This document shows, in pieces, positions 5,603 to 11,720 of a stretch of 11,720 nucleotides of DNA. The notes beneath the pieces were generated by a model. That model was not told the DNA's origin. It did not search any database and saw only the letters and a list, made by a program, of their open reading frames with translations. Each line of letters begins with the position of its first letter. Positions within the stretch are counted from its first letter, which is position 1. The translations under genes and the position numbers were made by a program. The DNA comes from Acanthamoeba sp. SK_2022b (Eukaryota; Discosea; Longamoebia; Acanthamoebidae): the NCBI GenBank assembly GCA_027943245.1, contig JANDJZ010001773.1, positions 1 to 11,720 on the forward strand. Reading direction: 5' to 3'.

Positions 5603-5698
5603 GAGAACCAGCCAGAGTGGCGTGAAGGACACTCCGGCCATGGTCTGTACGACAAGAACGAGTGGCGCCACGACATGGGCGACTCTGACGAGTCGTAG
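5603..5698 (+). pseudogene. 3' fragment of an ICE gene (last 31 codons), possibly DUF3742-like
   Basis: Directly after the tRNA break the plus strand reads ENQPEWREGHSGHGLYDKNE and then WRHDMGDSDES before TAG 5696-5698. The composition is that of a real acidic, aromatic-rich C-terminal tail, and no start codon is available upstream because that sequence is tRNA. It lies convergent with, and 28 bases from, the stop of the traG-like gene. From memory the GLYDKN...WRHDMG-like tail resembles DUF3742 proteins found beside traG in this ICE family, but I cannot confirm that; it could also be the end of another plus-strand transfer gene. Confidence 0.5.
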
Positions 5699-5726
5699 CT
5701 GCCCCATCGGTGCGAAAGGATGCGCC

Positions 5727-7259
5727 TTACTTCGCGCCGCCTTTCGACGCAGCCGTCATCGCAAGGCGAGAGCCACTACCTCCAGCCGCCTTTGCGTCGC
5801 CGGTAGCGACGGTAAGCGCTCCAAGAATATTGCCTGCCCGTACACCAGCCCAGGCCAGTGCCATCACCCAAAACGTCGGCAGCACGATGAACATCATCGC
5901 CATGACGAAGTTGAGCAGCATGTCGCCAAAGGCGTTGTTCAAGCCGATCAGCGGATCGAAGTTCGTGTGCGGCCTGTCCGCGCCAAACCCCCAGCCGTAG
6001 AGCGCGTCCAGGATCGTGCTGTCGATCCAGCGCGCGAGCTGGAACCAGAAGTCCACGAAGAACAGCGCGAACTGGACGCAGCTCACCGTCACCACCGTCT
6101 TCAGGTCGTAGGTGCCGATCAGCAGCACCAGCGGGATGCAGATGACGAGCGCCATCTTGAGCATGGTCAGCACCATCGGCAGCGCCTGGCGCACCACGTC
6201 CATCGCCGGAAAGAAGCCCAGCGAGCCGACGGTCAGCCCCAGGTCGCTCGCGCCGCGCGTGACGACGTTCGGCAGCGTCTTGTCGATCTGGCCGCCGTAG
6301 TCGGTGTAGACGGCGCCCTGGTTCATCTTCTGCTGCCTCGGTGAGACCACGGCGCGGATCACCGAGTCATTGACCTCGCTCTGCGACAGGAAGCCCACCC
6401 AGCGCCCGATGCGGGTCAGCAGGTCCGGGGCGACCTGTGCCAGCAGCCGGCTGCGCAGTCCCTGGCCGCCATCGGCCCACCACTGCCGGCAGGACGGATA
6501 GCCGCCGCCGCTGTCCACCTGTGCCAGCCCCGCATCGCGGGTCGCGTCGTAGGGCCAGGCCGTGCGTGGGGTCTTGGCGCGATAGGTGTCATAGAAGCCG
6601 GGCGTGTCGAGGAAGTAACTCGACCCGATCCAGGTGACGTCGTTCATCTGCTCGTCGGAGAGCGTCGGCCGGTTCATGAACAGCTTGGCGCGCGACGGCC
6701 CGTAGCAGTCGTGCGTGAAGTCGGCGACCTCCTGTGCCAGCACCGGATCGTCGATGCGCGTGGCATCCACATCCATGCGAATCTGACGCAGGTCCGTGCC
6801 GCAGGGGATCGCCGCCACCGCGGAGCCCGTCACGGCTTTCGACAGCGCGTGCATGAAGAACCACCACACCGGCACCAGCGCGCTCTGGTCGTTGAGCGCC
6901 GTGTAGACGTTGGACCAGCCCGTGTCGTTGGGCAACGGGACGTTGACCTGGCATTGCGCGGAGCGCGTGGTGTCGAACTTGATCGTGGCGAGATCCACCG
7001 GGATGAACGGGATGCCGGCGAACATGATGACCACGATCGCCACCCACACCCGGTTCTCGATGCGCATCGACGACAGCACGCCCTTGTTGCCCTCGTCCGC
7101 GCCTTCGCTGCGGGCCTTGAGCCATTCCTGGATCACGATGGCCACGAACGGCAGCGCGAACACGCCGCTGGCCACGAGAATGCTCCAGATGCCGTTGTTG
7201 ACCACCCAGGCCACCAGGGTCAGGTAATACTCCAGGTAGTCCGTGGTGTAGAGCGTCAT
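5727..7259 (-). CDS. TraG N-terminal-domain conjugal transfer protein (ICE)
   Basis: 510 aa inner-membrane protein. Hydrophobic segments appear at about 13-45, 72-90, 127-138, 359-383, 389-409 and 449-480. Between about 95 and 350 lies a long soluble, probably periplasmic part with cysteines (C103, C153, C185, C257). This layout and the Gly/Ala-rich C-terminus (GDAKAAGGSG...) fit the TraG_N family of ICE transfer modules, which correspond to the N-terminal membrane half of F-plasmid TraG (mating-pair stabilisation) and lack its long C-terminal entry-exclusion/stabilisation domain. The start ATG 7259 has GGGAGG five bases upstream. The stop of the small membrane gene lies only 15 bases upstream, so the two are in one operon. 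Downstream it meets the cut ORF fragment head-on. Confidence 0.88.
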   Translation of the reverse strand: MTLYTTDYLEYYLTLVAWVVNNGIWSILVASGVFALPFVAIVIQEWLKARSEGADEGNKGVLSSMRIENRVWVAIVVIMFAGIPFIPVDLATIKFDTTRSAQCQVNVPLPNDTGWSNVYTALNDQSALVPVWWFFMHALSKAVTGSAVAAIPCGTDLRQIRMDVDATRIDDPVLAQEVADFTHDCYGPSRAKLFMNRPTLSDEQMNDVTWIGSSYFLDTPGFYDTYRAKTPRTAWPYDATRDAGLAQVDSGGGYPSCRQWWADGGQGLRSRLLAQVAPDLLTRIGRWVGFLSQSEVNDSVIRAVVSPRQQKMNQGAVYTDYGGQIDKTLPNVVTRGASDLGLTVGSLGFFPAMDVVRQALPMVLTMLKMALVICIPLVLLIGTYDLKTVVTVSCVQFALFFVDFWFQLARWIDSTILDALYGWGFGADRPHTNFDPLIGLNNAFGDMLLNFVMAMMFIVLPTFWVMALAWAGVRAGNILGALTVATGDAKAAGGSGSRLAMTAASKGGAK

Positions 7260-7274
7260 GCCTGCCTCCCGGTC

Positions 7275-7628
7275 TCAGCCGTGCCGCAACAGTTGGCTGG
7301 CTTCCAGCGCGACCACGGCGATCACGGCCACGACCTCCGTGCGCAGCAGGCGCTGATGCGTCTCGCAGGACGGCTCCCGCCGCAACAGGCGCCGACGCAT
7401 CCACCACCAGCCGTAAGCCGTCGCTCCGTAGAGGCACAGCCGCCACACGAAGAAATGGCCGGCATGCGCCTGCAGCCAGTGCTGCCAGCCCTCGACGCCG
7501 CCGACGACGTGGATGCCGGCGATGTTCACCGCCACCGCGGCGGCCACCACCAGCAAGGTCCACAACAGCGCCACGCCGATGCGGCGGTTGAACAGCCATG
7601 GCAGCCGCAGCCAGGTCAGCCGGTTCAC
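7275..7628 (-). CDS. Small ICE membrane protein (117 aa), function unknown
   Basis: 117 aa starting at GTG 7628, supported by AGGAGG about eight bases upstream. Three likely membrane helices: about 17-39 (GVALLWTLLVVAAAVAVNIA), 58-76 (HFFVWRLCLYGATAYGWWW) and 97-113 (EVVAVIAVVALEASQLL). A basic loop (MRRRLLRREPSCETHQRLLR) lies between the last two. A protein of this size and topology commonly sits between the TIGR03755 and TraG_N genes of PFGI-1/ICEclc-like elements. Role presumably in the inner-membrane part of the transfer channel (inference from position). Confidence 0.75.
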   Translation of the reverse strand: MNRLTWLRLPWLFNRRIGVALLWTLLVVAAAVAVNIAGIHVVGGVEGWQHWLQAHAGHFFVWRLCLYGATAYGWWWMRRRLLRREPSCETHQRLLRTEVVAVIAVVALEASQLLRHG

Positions 7629-7650
7629 TGGACTACCCTCCTGTCGCTAG

Positions 7651-7707
7651 CGCGACATCCTCCCCTGGGGAGGTTCGCGCGCCCTTCGGGCGGCCGTGCG
7701 GGCGCGC
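7651..7707 (-). promoter_or_regulatory. Intercistronic RNA hairpins between the TIGR03755 and small-membrane genes
   Basis: The gap between the two genes (80 bases) holds three inverted repeats. GCGCGCCC (7677-7684) pairs perfectly with GGGCGCGC (7700-7707), abutting the TIGR03755 stop codon. GCCC-TTC-GGGC lies at 7681-7691. A 15-bp palindrome, CCTCCCC-T-GGGGAGG, lies at 7659-7673. There is no U-tract, so it is not a classic terminator; mRNA processing, 3'-end protection or tuning of downstream expression is more likely. The other genes of this operon are packed with gaps of 15 bases or less. Confidence 0.45.
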
Positions 7708-9114
7708 TCATGGCGTACCGCTCCGCGGCTTCTGGACTTCCCGCAGACGGTCACGTGTGGTGTCGCCCTCGAAGACGCCGCGCGAGCCGGCAGCGCGGGT
7801 GCTGTGGCGCTGGATGATCGCCATCGCCGAGTTGCCGGCCAGCGTGCGCCGCAGCTCCAGCTCAGTCTTGAGGTTGTTGATCTCCTGCTCCAGTGCGCTG
7901 TTCTCCTGGTCGACCGCCTGCACGGCCAGCTCGTTGGCGGCGACGTTCGGCTCCTTCTTGCCGGTCAGCAACGTGCGTTGCAGCAGCAGGGCCTTCTCCA
8001 GCACGCTGGACAGCGCCGCCTCGGACGCGAGGCGCCGGCCCAGCACGTCCTGGTCGGGCTCGTCACGCAGGGCCTCGATCACGCCGCGGGTGATCGGCAG
8101 CGAACTGCTGCCGGCCGCGTCGAGATTGGCCAGCGTCGTCAGCCGGGCGCCCGTCACCAGTTCCTGCAACACCTGCAGCTTGGTCTCGTACTCTTCCTGG
8201 ATCATTGGCGTGAGCCCGACGCCAGGCGTGGTCTGGGTCTTCGTGCAGTTTTCGCAGGTGCGTTGCTCGCGTTCGCCCAACACGCGGGTCGCCCAGTCGG
8301 CGGCCGCCTGGGGCGAGGACCAGGTTTGGCAGGTCAGGCGGTTGCCGCAGGCGCTGCGCGCGATCGACGAGGTATCGGTGGCGTTGCGCCCGTTGAGCAG
8401 GTTGTAGCCCGCTCGCGTCACATCACCGACCACCTTGATCGAACTCTGGCCGGAGCCGCCCGCGTTGCCGCCGCCGACCCAGGGCACGCCGTTGTTCCCT
8501 TTGTTGGACTCGGCTTGCTCGATGGCGGAGACGGCATCGGTGCTGCTGACCGCATCCCGCAGCGCCATCCCCTCGGCGAGTTGGTCCCAGCCGGCTTGGC
8601 CGCCGGCCATGTCCGCCATCCGATTGGCGATGGCCCGGCAGGTCATCTTCGAGCGGTCGAAGTCCATGCGTGCCTGGAGGATGCCGTTGGTCAGCAGGTT
8701 GTAGAGCCCCGGGTCGGCGCGCTGGATGATCAGGGCCGGCAGCGAGGCCACGGCGCTGGTGGCGTTCTGGATCACGTTGCTCATGATCGTCTGGAAGCCG
8801 TTGGTGATGCCGTTGAGCTGGTTCTGCAGCGTCGTGGTGATGCTCATGTCGCCGCAGATCAGGTTGCTGTTCCAGCCGATCCCCACGCCGATGCTCTGCA
8901 TGTTGCCGGCACCACCCATCGACACGGCCCGGCCGCCGCCGATGCTGTAGAGCACGTCGTCGCCGATCACGCTGCCGCTGACGTTCACGCCATTGGGATC
9001 GATGCGCGTCTGCGCCCAGGCGACGCCGACGACCAGCGTGATGGCCGCCACGAGCAGCGTGGCCCGCAAGGGCGATTTCGCGCGGTGCAGGAAGTCAGGG
9101 AGGGAGGCGTTCAT
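7708..9114 (-). CDS. TIGR03755-family integrating conjugative element protein (PFL_4711 type)
   Basis: 468 aa from ATG 9114, with GAGGA seven bases upstream overlapping the stop of the previous gene; an in-frame start further up (9162) would overlap that gene by 38 bases. Hydrophobic segment 18-35 with cleavage near WAQ|TRI indicates export to the periplasm. Family-like features: GIGWNSNLICGDMSITTTLQ around 78-97, six cysteines (87, 159, 256, 262 and the CENC pair 287/290) that could form three disulfides, and a predicted coiled coil about 393-425 (AANELAVQAVDQENSALEQE...). It is a conserved component of the GI-T4SS; a TraH-like role in pilus/channel assembly is an analogy, not shown here. 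Cysteine content fits the DsbA/C-like protein encoded upstream. Confidence 0.87.
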   Translation of the reverse strand: MNASLPDFLHRAKSPLRATLLVAAITLVVGVAWAQTRIDPNGVNVSGSVIGDDVLYSIGGGRAVSMGGAGNMQSIGVGIGWNSNLICGDMSITTTLQNQLNGITNGFQTIMSNVIQNATSAVASLPALIIQRADPGLYNLLTNGILQARMDFDRSKMTCRAIANRMADMAGGQAGWDQLAEGMALRDAVSSTDAVSAIEQAESNKGNNGVPWVGGGNAGGSGQSSIKVVGDVTRAGYNLLNGRNATDTSSIARSACGNRLTCQTWSSPQAAADWATRVLGEREQRTCENCTKTQTTPGVGLTPMIQEEYETKLQVLQELVTGARLTTLANLDAAGSSSLPITRGVIEALRDEPDQDVLGRRLASEAALSSVLEKALLLQRTLLTGKKEPNVAANELAVQAVDQENSALEQEINNLKTELELRRTLAGNSAMAIIQRHSTRAAGSRGVFEGDTTRDRLREVQKPRSGTP

Positions 9115-9124
9115 CGTGGGTTCC

Positions 9125-10069
9125 TCACATGGAATCGACGCTGCCGAGGAAGACCTGGCCACGGCGCCGGCAGCAGGAGTAAGGCCGCCACAAGGCCCAG
9201 GCGTAGTCGCCTTGCTGGGCCTGCACGCGGGTGCGGCTGTGCGGGAAGACCACGCAACTGTTCGAGAGCGTGGGCGCCAGCTCCTGCCACTTGCCCGTCG
9301 ATGCGTCGGTCTCCATCAGCGCGCCGGCCGGCCAGTAGCCGTCGCGGGCGTTGGCCAGCAGAGGCTGGTACACGTGAATCTGGTTGCGGCGCGTCACGAT
9401 GTCGCCCGCGCGCTGCGCGACCACGGCGCCGCTCTTGTGGTCGTCGGTCTGGTGCAGGAAGCCACCACGGGGATACACGTTGCCCCAGAGGTTCAGGCCG
9501 GTGCGCGTACCGATTTCGCGCCGGCCGGGGATGAGCGCTTCGGGGTAGAACGCTTCCGGGATGTTGTAGCGCCAGGCGATCGTGTCGAGCGTGCTCAGCA
9601 GGTACGGCATGAAGGCCGTGCCAGCGCCTTCGCAGGTGTAGCCGGAGGCGCTGGCGAACTGGCTGAACACCATCCCGGCCGGATGGCCGATGACATCGGC
9701 GTTCTTGAACTTGGCGAGGTTGTTCTCGTTGTCGTTATTGGTCGTGCCGTCACCGCCAGCCTTCGCGGTCGGGTTGGGCATGCTCATCGCCCTGACTTCC
9801 AGCCACGGGTTTTCGCCGGTGTTCGAGTAGCTCGACACCACCGCATCGGGGACGTAGTGGCGCACCTTGATGGAGGTGCGCACCGAGCAGCCGAAGGGCG
9901 TGCAGTACAGCCAGTAGCAAATACCTGCGACGCGGTACTCCAGGCAGTCGGGGGACAGCGCAGACGAGACGATGGTGGCGGTGTCCAGGGCGAACGTCGA
10001 TGTGGCCGCGCCCAGCAGCAGCGAGGCGGCGGTGGCGCGCAGACGCCGGGACGCCAGCAGGAGGCTCAT
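9125..10069 (-). CDS. TIGR03756-family integrating conjugative element protein, TraU-like (PFL_4710 type)
   Basis: 314 aa with a signal peptide (about 1-27, ending STFA|LDT). Eight cysteines (42, 51, 56, 61, 146, 272, 299, 300) and motifs such as CLEYRVAGICYWLYCTPFGC (42-61), NPWLEVRA, GLNLWGNVYPRGGF (191-204) and WALWRPYSCC mark the TIGR03756/TraU-like family, whose F-plasmid relative is a disulfide-rich periplasmic protein needed for DNA transfer rather than pilus extension. Its ATG overlaps the stop of the TIGR03757 gene by four bases (ATGA), implying translational coupling; the next gene starts 10 bases after its stop. Like its neighbours it depends on oxidative folding in the periplasm (inference). 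Confidence 0.9.
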   Translation of the reverse strand: MSLLLASRRLRATAASLLLGAATSTFALDTATIVSSALSPDCLEYRVAGICYWLYCTPFGCSVRTSIKVRHYVPDAVVSSYSNTGENPWLEVRAMSMPNPTAKAGGDGTTNNDNENNLAKFKNADVIGHPAGMVFSQFASASGYTCEGAGTAFMPYLLSTLDTIAWRYNIPEAFYPEALIPGRREIGTRTGLNLWGNVYPRGGFLHQTDDHKSGAVVAQRAGDIVTRRNQIHVYQPLLANARDGYWPAGALMETDASTGKWQELAPTLSNSCVVFPHSRTRVQAQQGDYAWALWRPYSCCRRRGQVFLGSVDSM

Positions 10070-10515
10070 GGCTGCGTGCTCCGGTAGGCGTTGATGCGCG
10101 CGACGGCGCGGGGCACGTCGGGCTCGCCGTAGACCACGTAGCGTCGATCGACCACCACGGCGGGAATCTTGGCGATGCCCAGTCCCCAGGCATCCACGAC
10201 ACCTTGGTAGGCGTGGCCGATGCGGCGTTGAAGGGCCTCGCCACCGTCATGCAACCGCTGCCGCACCACGGCTGCGGCCTGTTGGGGGTCGGCCGGCAGG
10301 TGCGCGGCGAGTTCGACCTCGATGCGCGTGGCCTGGTCCAGCTCGATGATCCGCACGCCGGCCGGGGCCTGCACCGGATGACGGCTGTCGATGACGATGA
10401 GCACATCGGCGGCCGCCGCGATGGGACCGAGCAGCGCGGCGCACAGTCCAGCGGCCAGCCTCGTGGCCAGGGGGCGCCGCGAAGCGGCAGGAAGGTTGAG
10501 GGAATGAGCCGGCAT
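10066..10515 (-). CDS. TIGR03757-family integrating conjugative element protein (PFL_4709 type)
   Basis: 149 aa. Signal peptide about 1-36 (hydrophobic AAGLCAALLGPIAAA, cleavage near AAA|DVL). The mature part resembles a small thioredoxin-like fold without a redox CxxC: beta-strand DVLIVIDSRHPV, helices rich in Ala/Arg, and IPAVVVDRRYVVYG with the cis-proline P118 typical of that fold. This order and length define the TIGR03757 family of ICE transfer operons. The start has GGAGG seven bases upstream. It is the first gene of the tight transfer cluster here and its stop overlaps the next start. Confidence 0.88.
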   Translation of the reverse strand: MPAHSLNLPAASRRPLATRLAAGLCAALLGPIAAAADVLIVIDSRHPVQAPAGVRIIELDQATRIEVELAAHLPADPQQAAAVVRQRLHDGGEALQRRIGHAYQGVVDAWGLGIAKIPAVVVDRRYVVYGEPDVPRAVARINAYRSTQP

Positions 10516-10618
10516 GTCGCGCCTCCGCGGAGTCGATGCAGACTCGTAGTCGAGCGCAACGCAGATCAGGGGACGACAAAGAAACCGAAACCGGTCAGTC
10601 CCGATTTCTCGGCGGGTC

Positions 10619-10650
10619 GGCGAAAGGAAACGGGAGCCAATGGCTCCCGT
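10619..10650 (-). terminator. Rho-independent terminator of radC
   Basis: Read on the minus strand, ACGGGAGCC-ATT-GGCTCCCGT forms a perfect 9-bp stem (plus 10630-10650) followed by a T-rich run (TTTCCTTTCG). It lies 33 bases after the stop (10684-10686) that radC would use without its frameshift, which supports that stop as the original one. The frameshifted frame instead reads straight through this hairpin. It separates radC from the TIGR03757 operon. Confidence 0.7.
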
Positions 10651-10683
10651 GGTGATGACATGAATGCGCGTCCGCTGGTGCTG

Positions 10684-11174
10684 CTACAGCAAGCCGGCTT
10701 CGGCGAACGAGTACGGGCTGCCCTTGCCGACGATGAAGTGATCCAGCACCCGACATCGACGGCCAGGGCACTCTTCAGCCGCTCGGTGATCGCACGATCA
10801 GCGGCCGAGGGCTCGGTGTTCCCCGAGGGGTGCTGATGCGCCAGGATCAGCGCCGAAGCGTTGAGCGCCAGCGCACGCTGGACCACCACCCTCGGATACA
10901 CCGAAGTCTGGTCGACCGTGCCCTTGAACAGCGGCTCGAAGGCGAGCACCTGGTGCTGGTTGTCGAGAAACACGACGGCGAAGATTTCGTTCGGCTCCGC
11001 GACCAGTTTCAGGCGCAGGTAGTCGCGCACGGCGGCGGGACTGCCCAGCGCCGGACCGGCCTTGAACACGCGGTTCTCCAGCAGGGTGATGGCCTGCCGG
11101 ATGATCCAGTCTTCGTGCTGGGCGGCGATCAGGGTGAGCGACTCCGGGCGGGAGTCGGCGATGACGAGAGACAT
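10684..11174 (-). pseudogene. radC: RadC/JAB-domain protein, frameshifted near the 3' end
   Basis: ATG 11174 is preceded by GGAGG six bases upstream. The frame gives 141 normal residues with the JAMM-type metal-binding set E63 and [14 protein letters not shown] (H113, H115, D126), as in the short RadC-like proteins (about 160 aa) carried by ICEs. After V141 (base 10752) the likeness moves to the next frame, which reads [20 protein letters not shown] and then L and a TAG at 10684-10686. One base is missing in a run that should be GTCCGG-like. With one base added the gene is exactly 164 codons. As read, the product runs on to 10566 (202 aa) with an unrelated Ser/Arg-rich tail. The metal site is intact, so some function could remain; a sequencing error is the other explanation. 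Role of ICE RadC proteins is unproven; DNA repair or anti-restriction has been suggested. Confidence 0.8.
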
Positions 11175-11186
11175 GGCGAACCTCCA

Positions 11187-11320
11187 ATGGATGAGATAGG
11201 AGGGCGCCTGCCCCTGGAGGGCAAACCCTCCTGGGGACGATGGGGATGGAACAGGTGACGAGCGGGCATCCACCACCGCGGATGCGGTGGCTGTTCGCGT
11301 CAAGGGATGCGATGCGAACG
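11187..11320 (-). ncRNA. Structured 5' leader of radC, candidate radC RNA motif
   Basis: Between the DsbA/C-like gene and radC are about 195 bases with three stable inverted repeats. CCCC-T-GGAGGG / CCCTCC-T-GGGG lies at 11211-11236 with a CAAA loop. CCACCGC/GCGGTGG lies at 11273-11290 with a 4-base loop. GTTCGC/GCGAAC lies at 11293-11319. All precede radC on the minus strand. Established knowledge: a conserved 'radC' RNA motif was described in leaders of radC, integrase and methyltransferase genes of proteobacterial mobile elements. Matching this region to that model is inference; I cannot run a covariance search. No U-tract marks a plain terminator. Confidence 0.45.
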
Positions 11321-11369
11321 GGTTTCGATCAACGCGGACGAGCCGCGCCGCAGCCTTGAAGATCGATGG

Positions 11370-11720
11370 CTACCTGGGCATGTCACCGGCGACGCCGGCG
11401 GGCATGTCTGGGGAATGGGCGGGTTCGGCCACGGTCGTGTTGCCGGCGGCGAGCAGGTCGATGGCCGACAGCAAGGCATCGCCTTCGACGGGACCGTGCA
11501 GCAGGAGGGTCTTGCCGGACTCGCGGTCGCGCAGTTGCAGGGCCGGCGTGGCCGCGATGCCCTGCTGTGCGGCTTCCACCGCCTGGGCACGGATGACCGC
11601 ATCGGGGCGCTCGCTGTCGAGACAACCCTGCATGGCTGGCGTGAGGTCGGGATAGCGCAGGCCCTCCGGCAGGCCCTGGCCGTCGCCACGGGTGTTCGAG
11701 TAGAGCCACGCCACGGCCTG
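11370..11720 (-). CDS. DsbA/DsbC-like thioredoxin-fold protein of the ICE, C-terminal part (runs off the window)
   Basis: The minus frame is open from the right edge to TAG 11370-11372, giving the last 116 residues. YPDLTPAMQGCLDSERPDAV, followed by a helix (IRAQAVEAAQQGIAATPALQ) with the cis-proline ATPAL, then LRDRESGKTLLLHGPVEGDA is the C-terminal half of a DsbA/DsbC-type thioredoxin fold. The catalytic CxxC would lie upstream, outside the window. Exported disulfide oxidoreductases of this kind are common in these ICE modules and would serve the cysteine-rich TIGR03755/03756 proteins downstream (inference). The extreme C-terminal extension (PDMPAGVAGDMPR) is Pro/Gly-rich and probably disordered. 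Confidence 0.75.
   Translation of the reverse strand, partial: QAVAWLYSNTRGDGQGLPEGLRYPDLTPAMQGCLDSERPDAVIRAQAVEAAQQGIAATPALQLRDRESGKTLLLHGPVEGDALLSAIDLLAAGNTTVAEPAHSPDMPAGVAGDMPR

Noticed and set aside
6711..7817. A 368-aa open frame on the plus strand
   Set aside because: Antisense to the traG-like and small membrane genes; His/Arg/Asp-rich shadow sequence.
7696..9534. A 612-aa open frame on the plus strand
   Set aside because: It lies opposite the TIGR03755 and TIGR03756 genes, both with strong family likeness. Its translation is His/Arg/Gly/Ala-rich shadow composition typical of high-GC antisense frames.
8993..10087. A 364-aa open frame on the plus strand
   Set aside because: Antisense to TIGR03756 and TIGR03755, with no recognisable domain and biased composition.
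5727..11720. A novel defence or effector system inside the ICE block
   Set aside because: Every gene in the block matches the standard order of the PFGI-1/ICEclc-type transfer module; no extra cargo gene is present in this window.

Overview
The window is high-GC betaproteobacterial DNA, most likely Burkholderiales and plausibly Comamonadaceae (Comamonas/Delftia type). This rests on codon and GC style, the gene families and the tRNA-Gly fragment; no species can be named from sequence alone. It is a patchwork of three parts: ordinary chromosome, a scarred junction with an insertion sequence, phage debris and a cut tRNA, and the conjugation module of an integrative conjugative element (ICE) of the PFGI-1/ICEclc-like superfamily (genomic-island type IV secretion, GI-T4SS).

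Region 1 (1-3454, chromosome-like): the 5' end of a PEP mutase/isocitrate lyase-family enzyme (minus) is divergent from an AraC-family regulator (plus; start best placed at 503). Next come an unrecognised 157-aa ORF (minus), a gene-poor stretch with an orphan plus-strand C-terminus and strong terminator hairpins, and a 285-aa secreted protein (minus).

Region 2 (3455-5700, junction): a complete IS481-family element (3455-4531) has 18-bp terminal inverted repeats (one mismatch) and a 6-bp target duplication CATAAC. It landed exactly on the start codon of the secreted-protein gene and cut it off from its Shine-Dalgarno sequence. Beyond it lie a terminator, a decayed chimera of a PP-loop (PAPS-reductase-like) N-terminus and the C-terminus of a phage-type cytosine-5 DNA methyltransferase (two frameshifts), a cluster of inverted repeats, and the first 57 nt of a tRNA-Gly(CCC) gene. 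The tRNA is cut in its T-loop and joined to the last 31 codons of a plus-strand gene.

Region 3 (5727-11720, ICE conjugation module, all minus, transcribed right to left): C-terminus of a DsbA/DsbC-like thioredoxin-fold protein, a structured leader, radC (one-base frameshift near its 3' end) and its terminator. Then a tight transfer operon follows: TIGR03757, TIGR03756 (TraU-like), TIGR03755, a small membrane protein and a TraG N-terminal-domain protein. Together these would make periplasmic and inner-membrane parts of the mating channel. No relaxase or integrase is visible. The cut tRNA and cut ORF next to traG suggest that the integrase-proximal end of the element was deleted, so this is probably an ICE remnant or an end rearranged by deletion.
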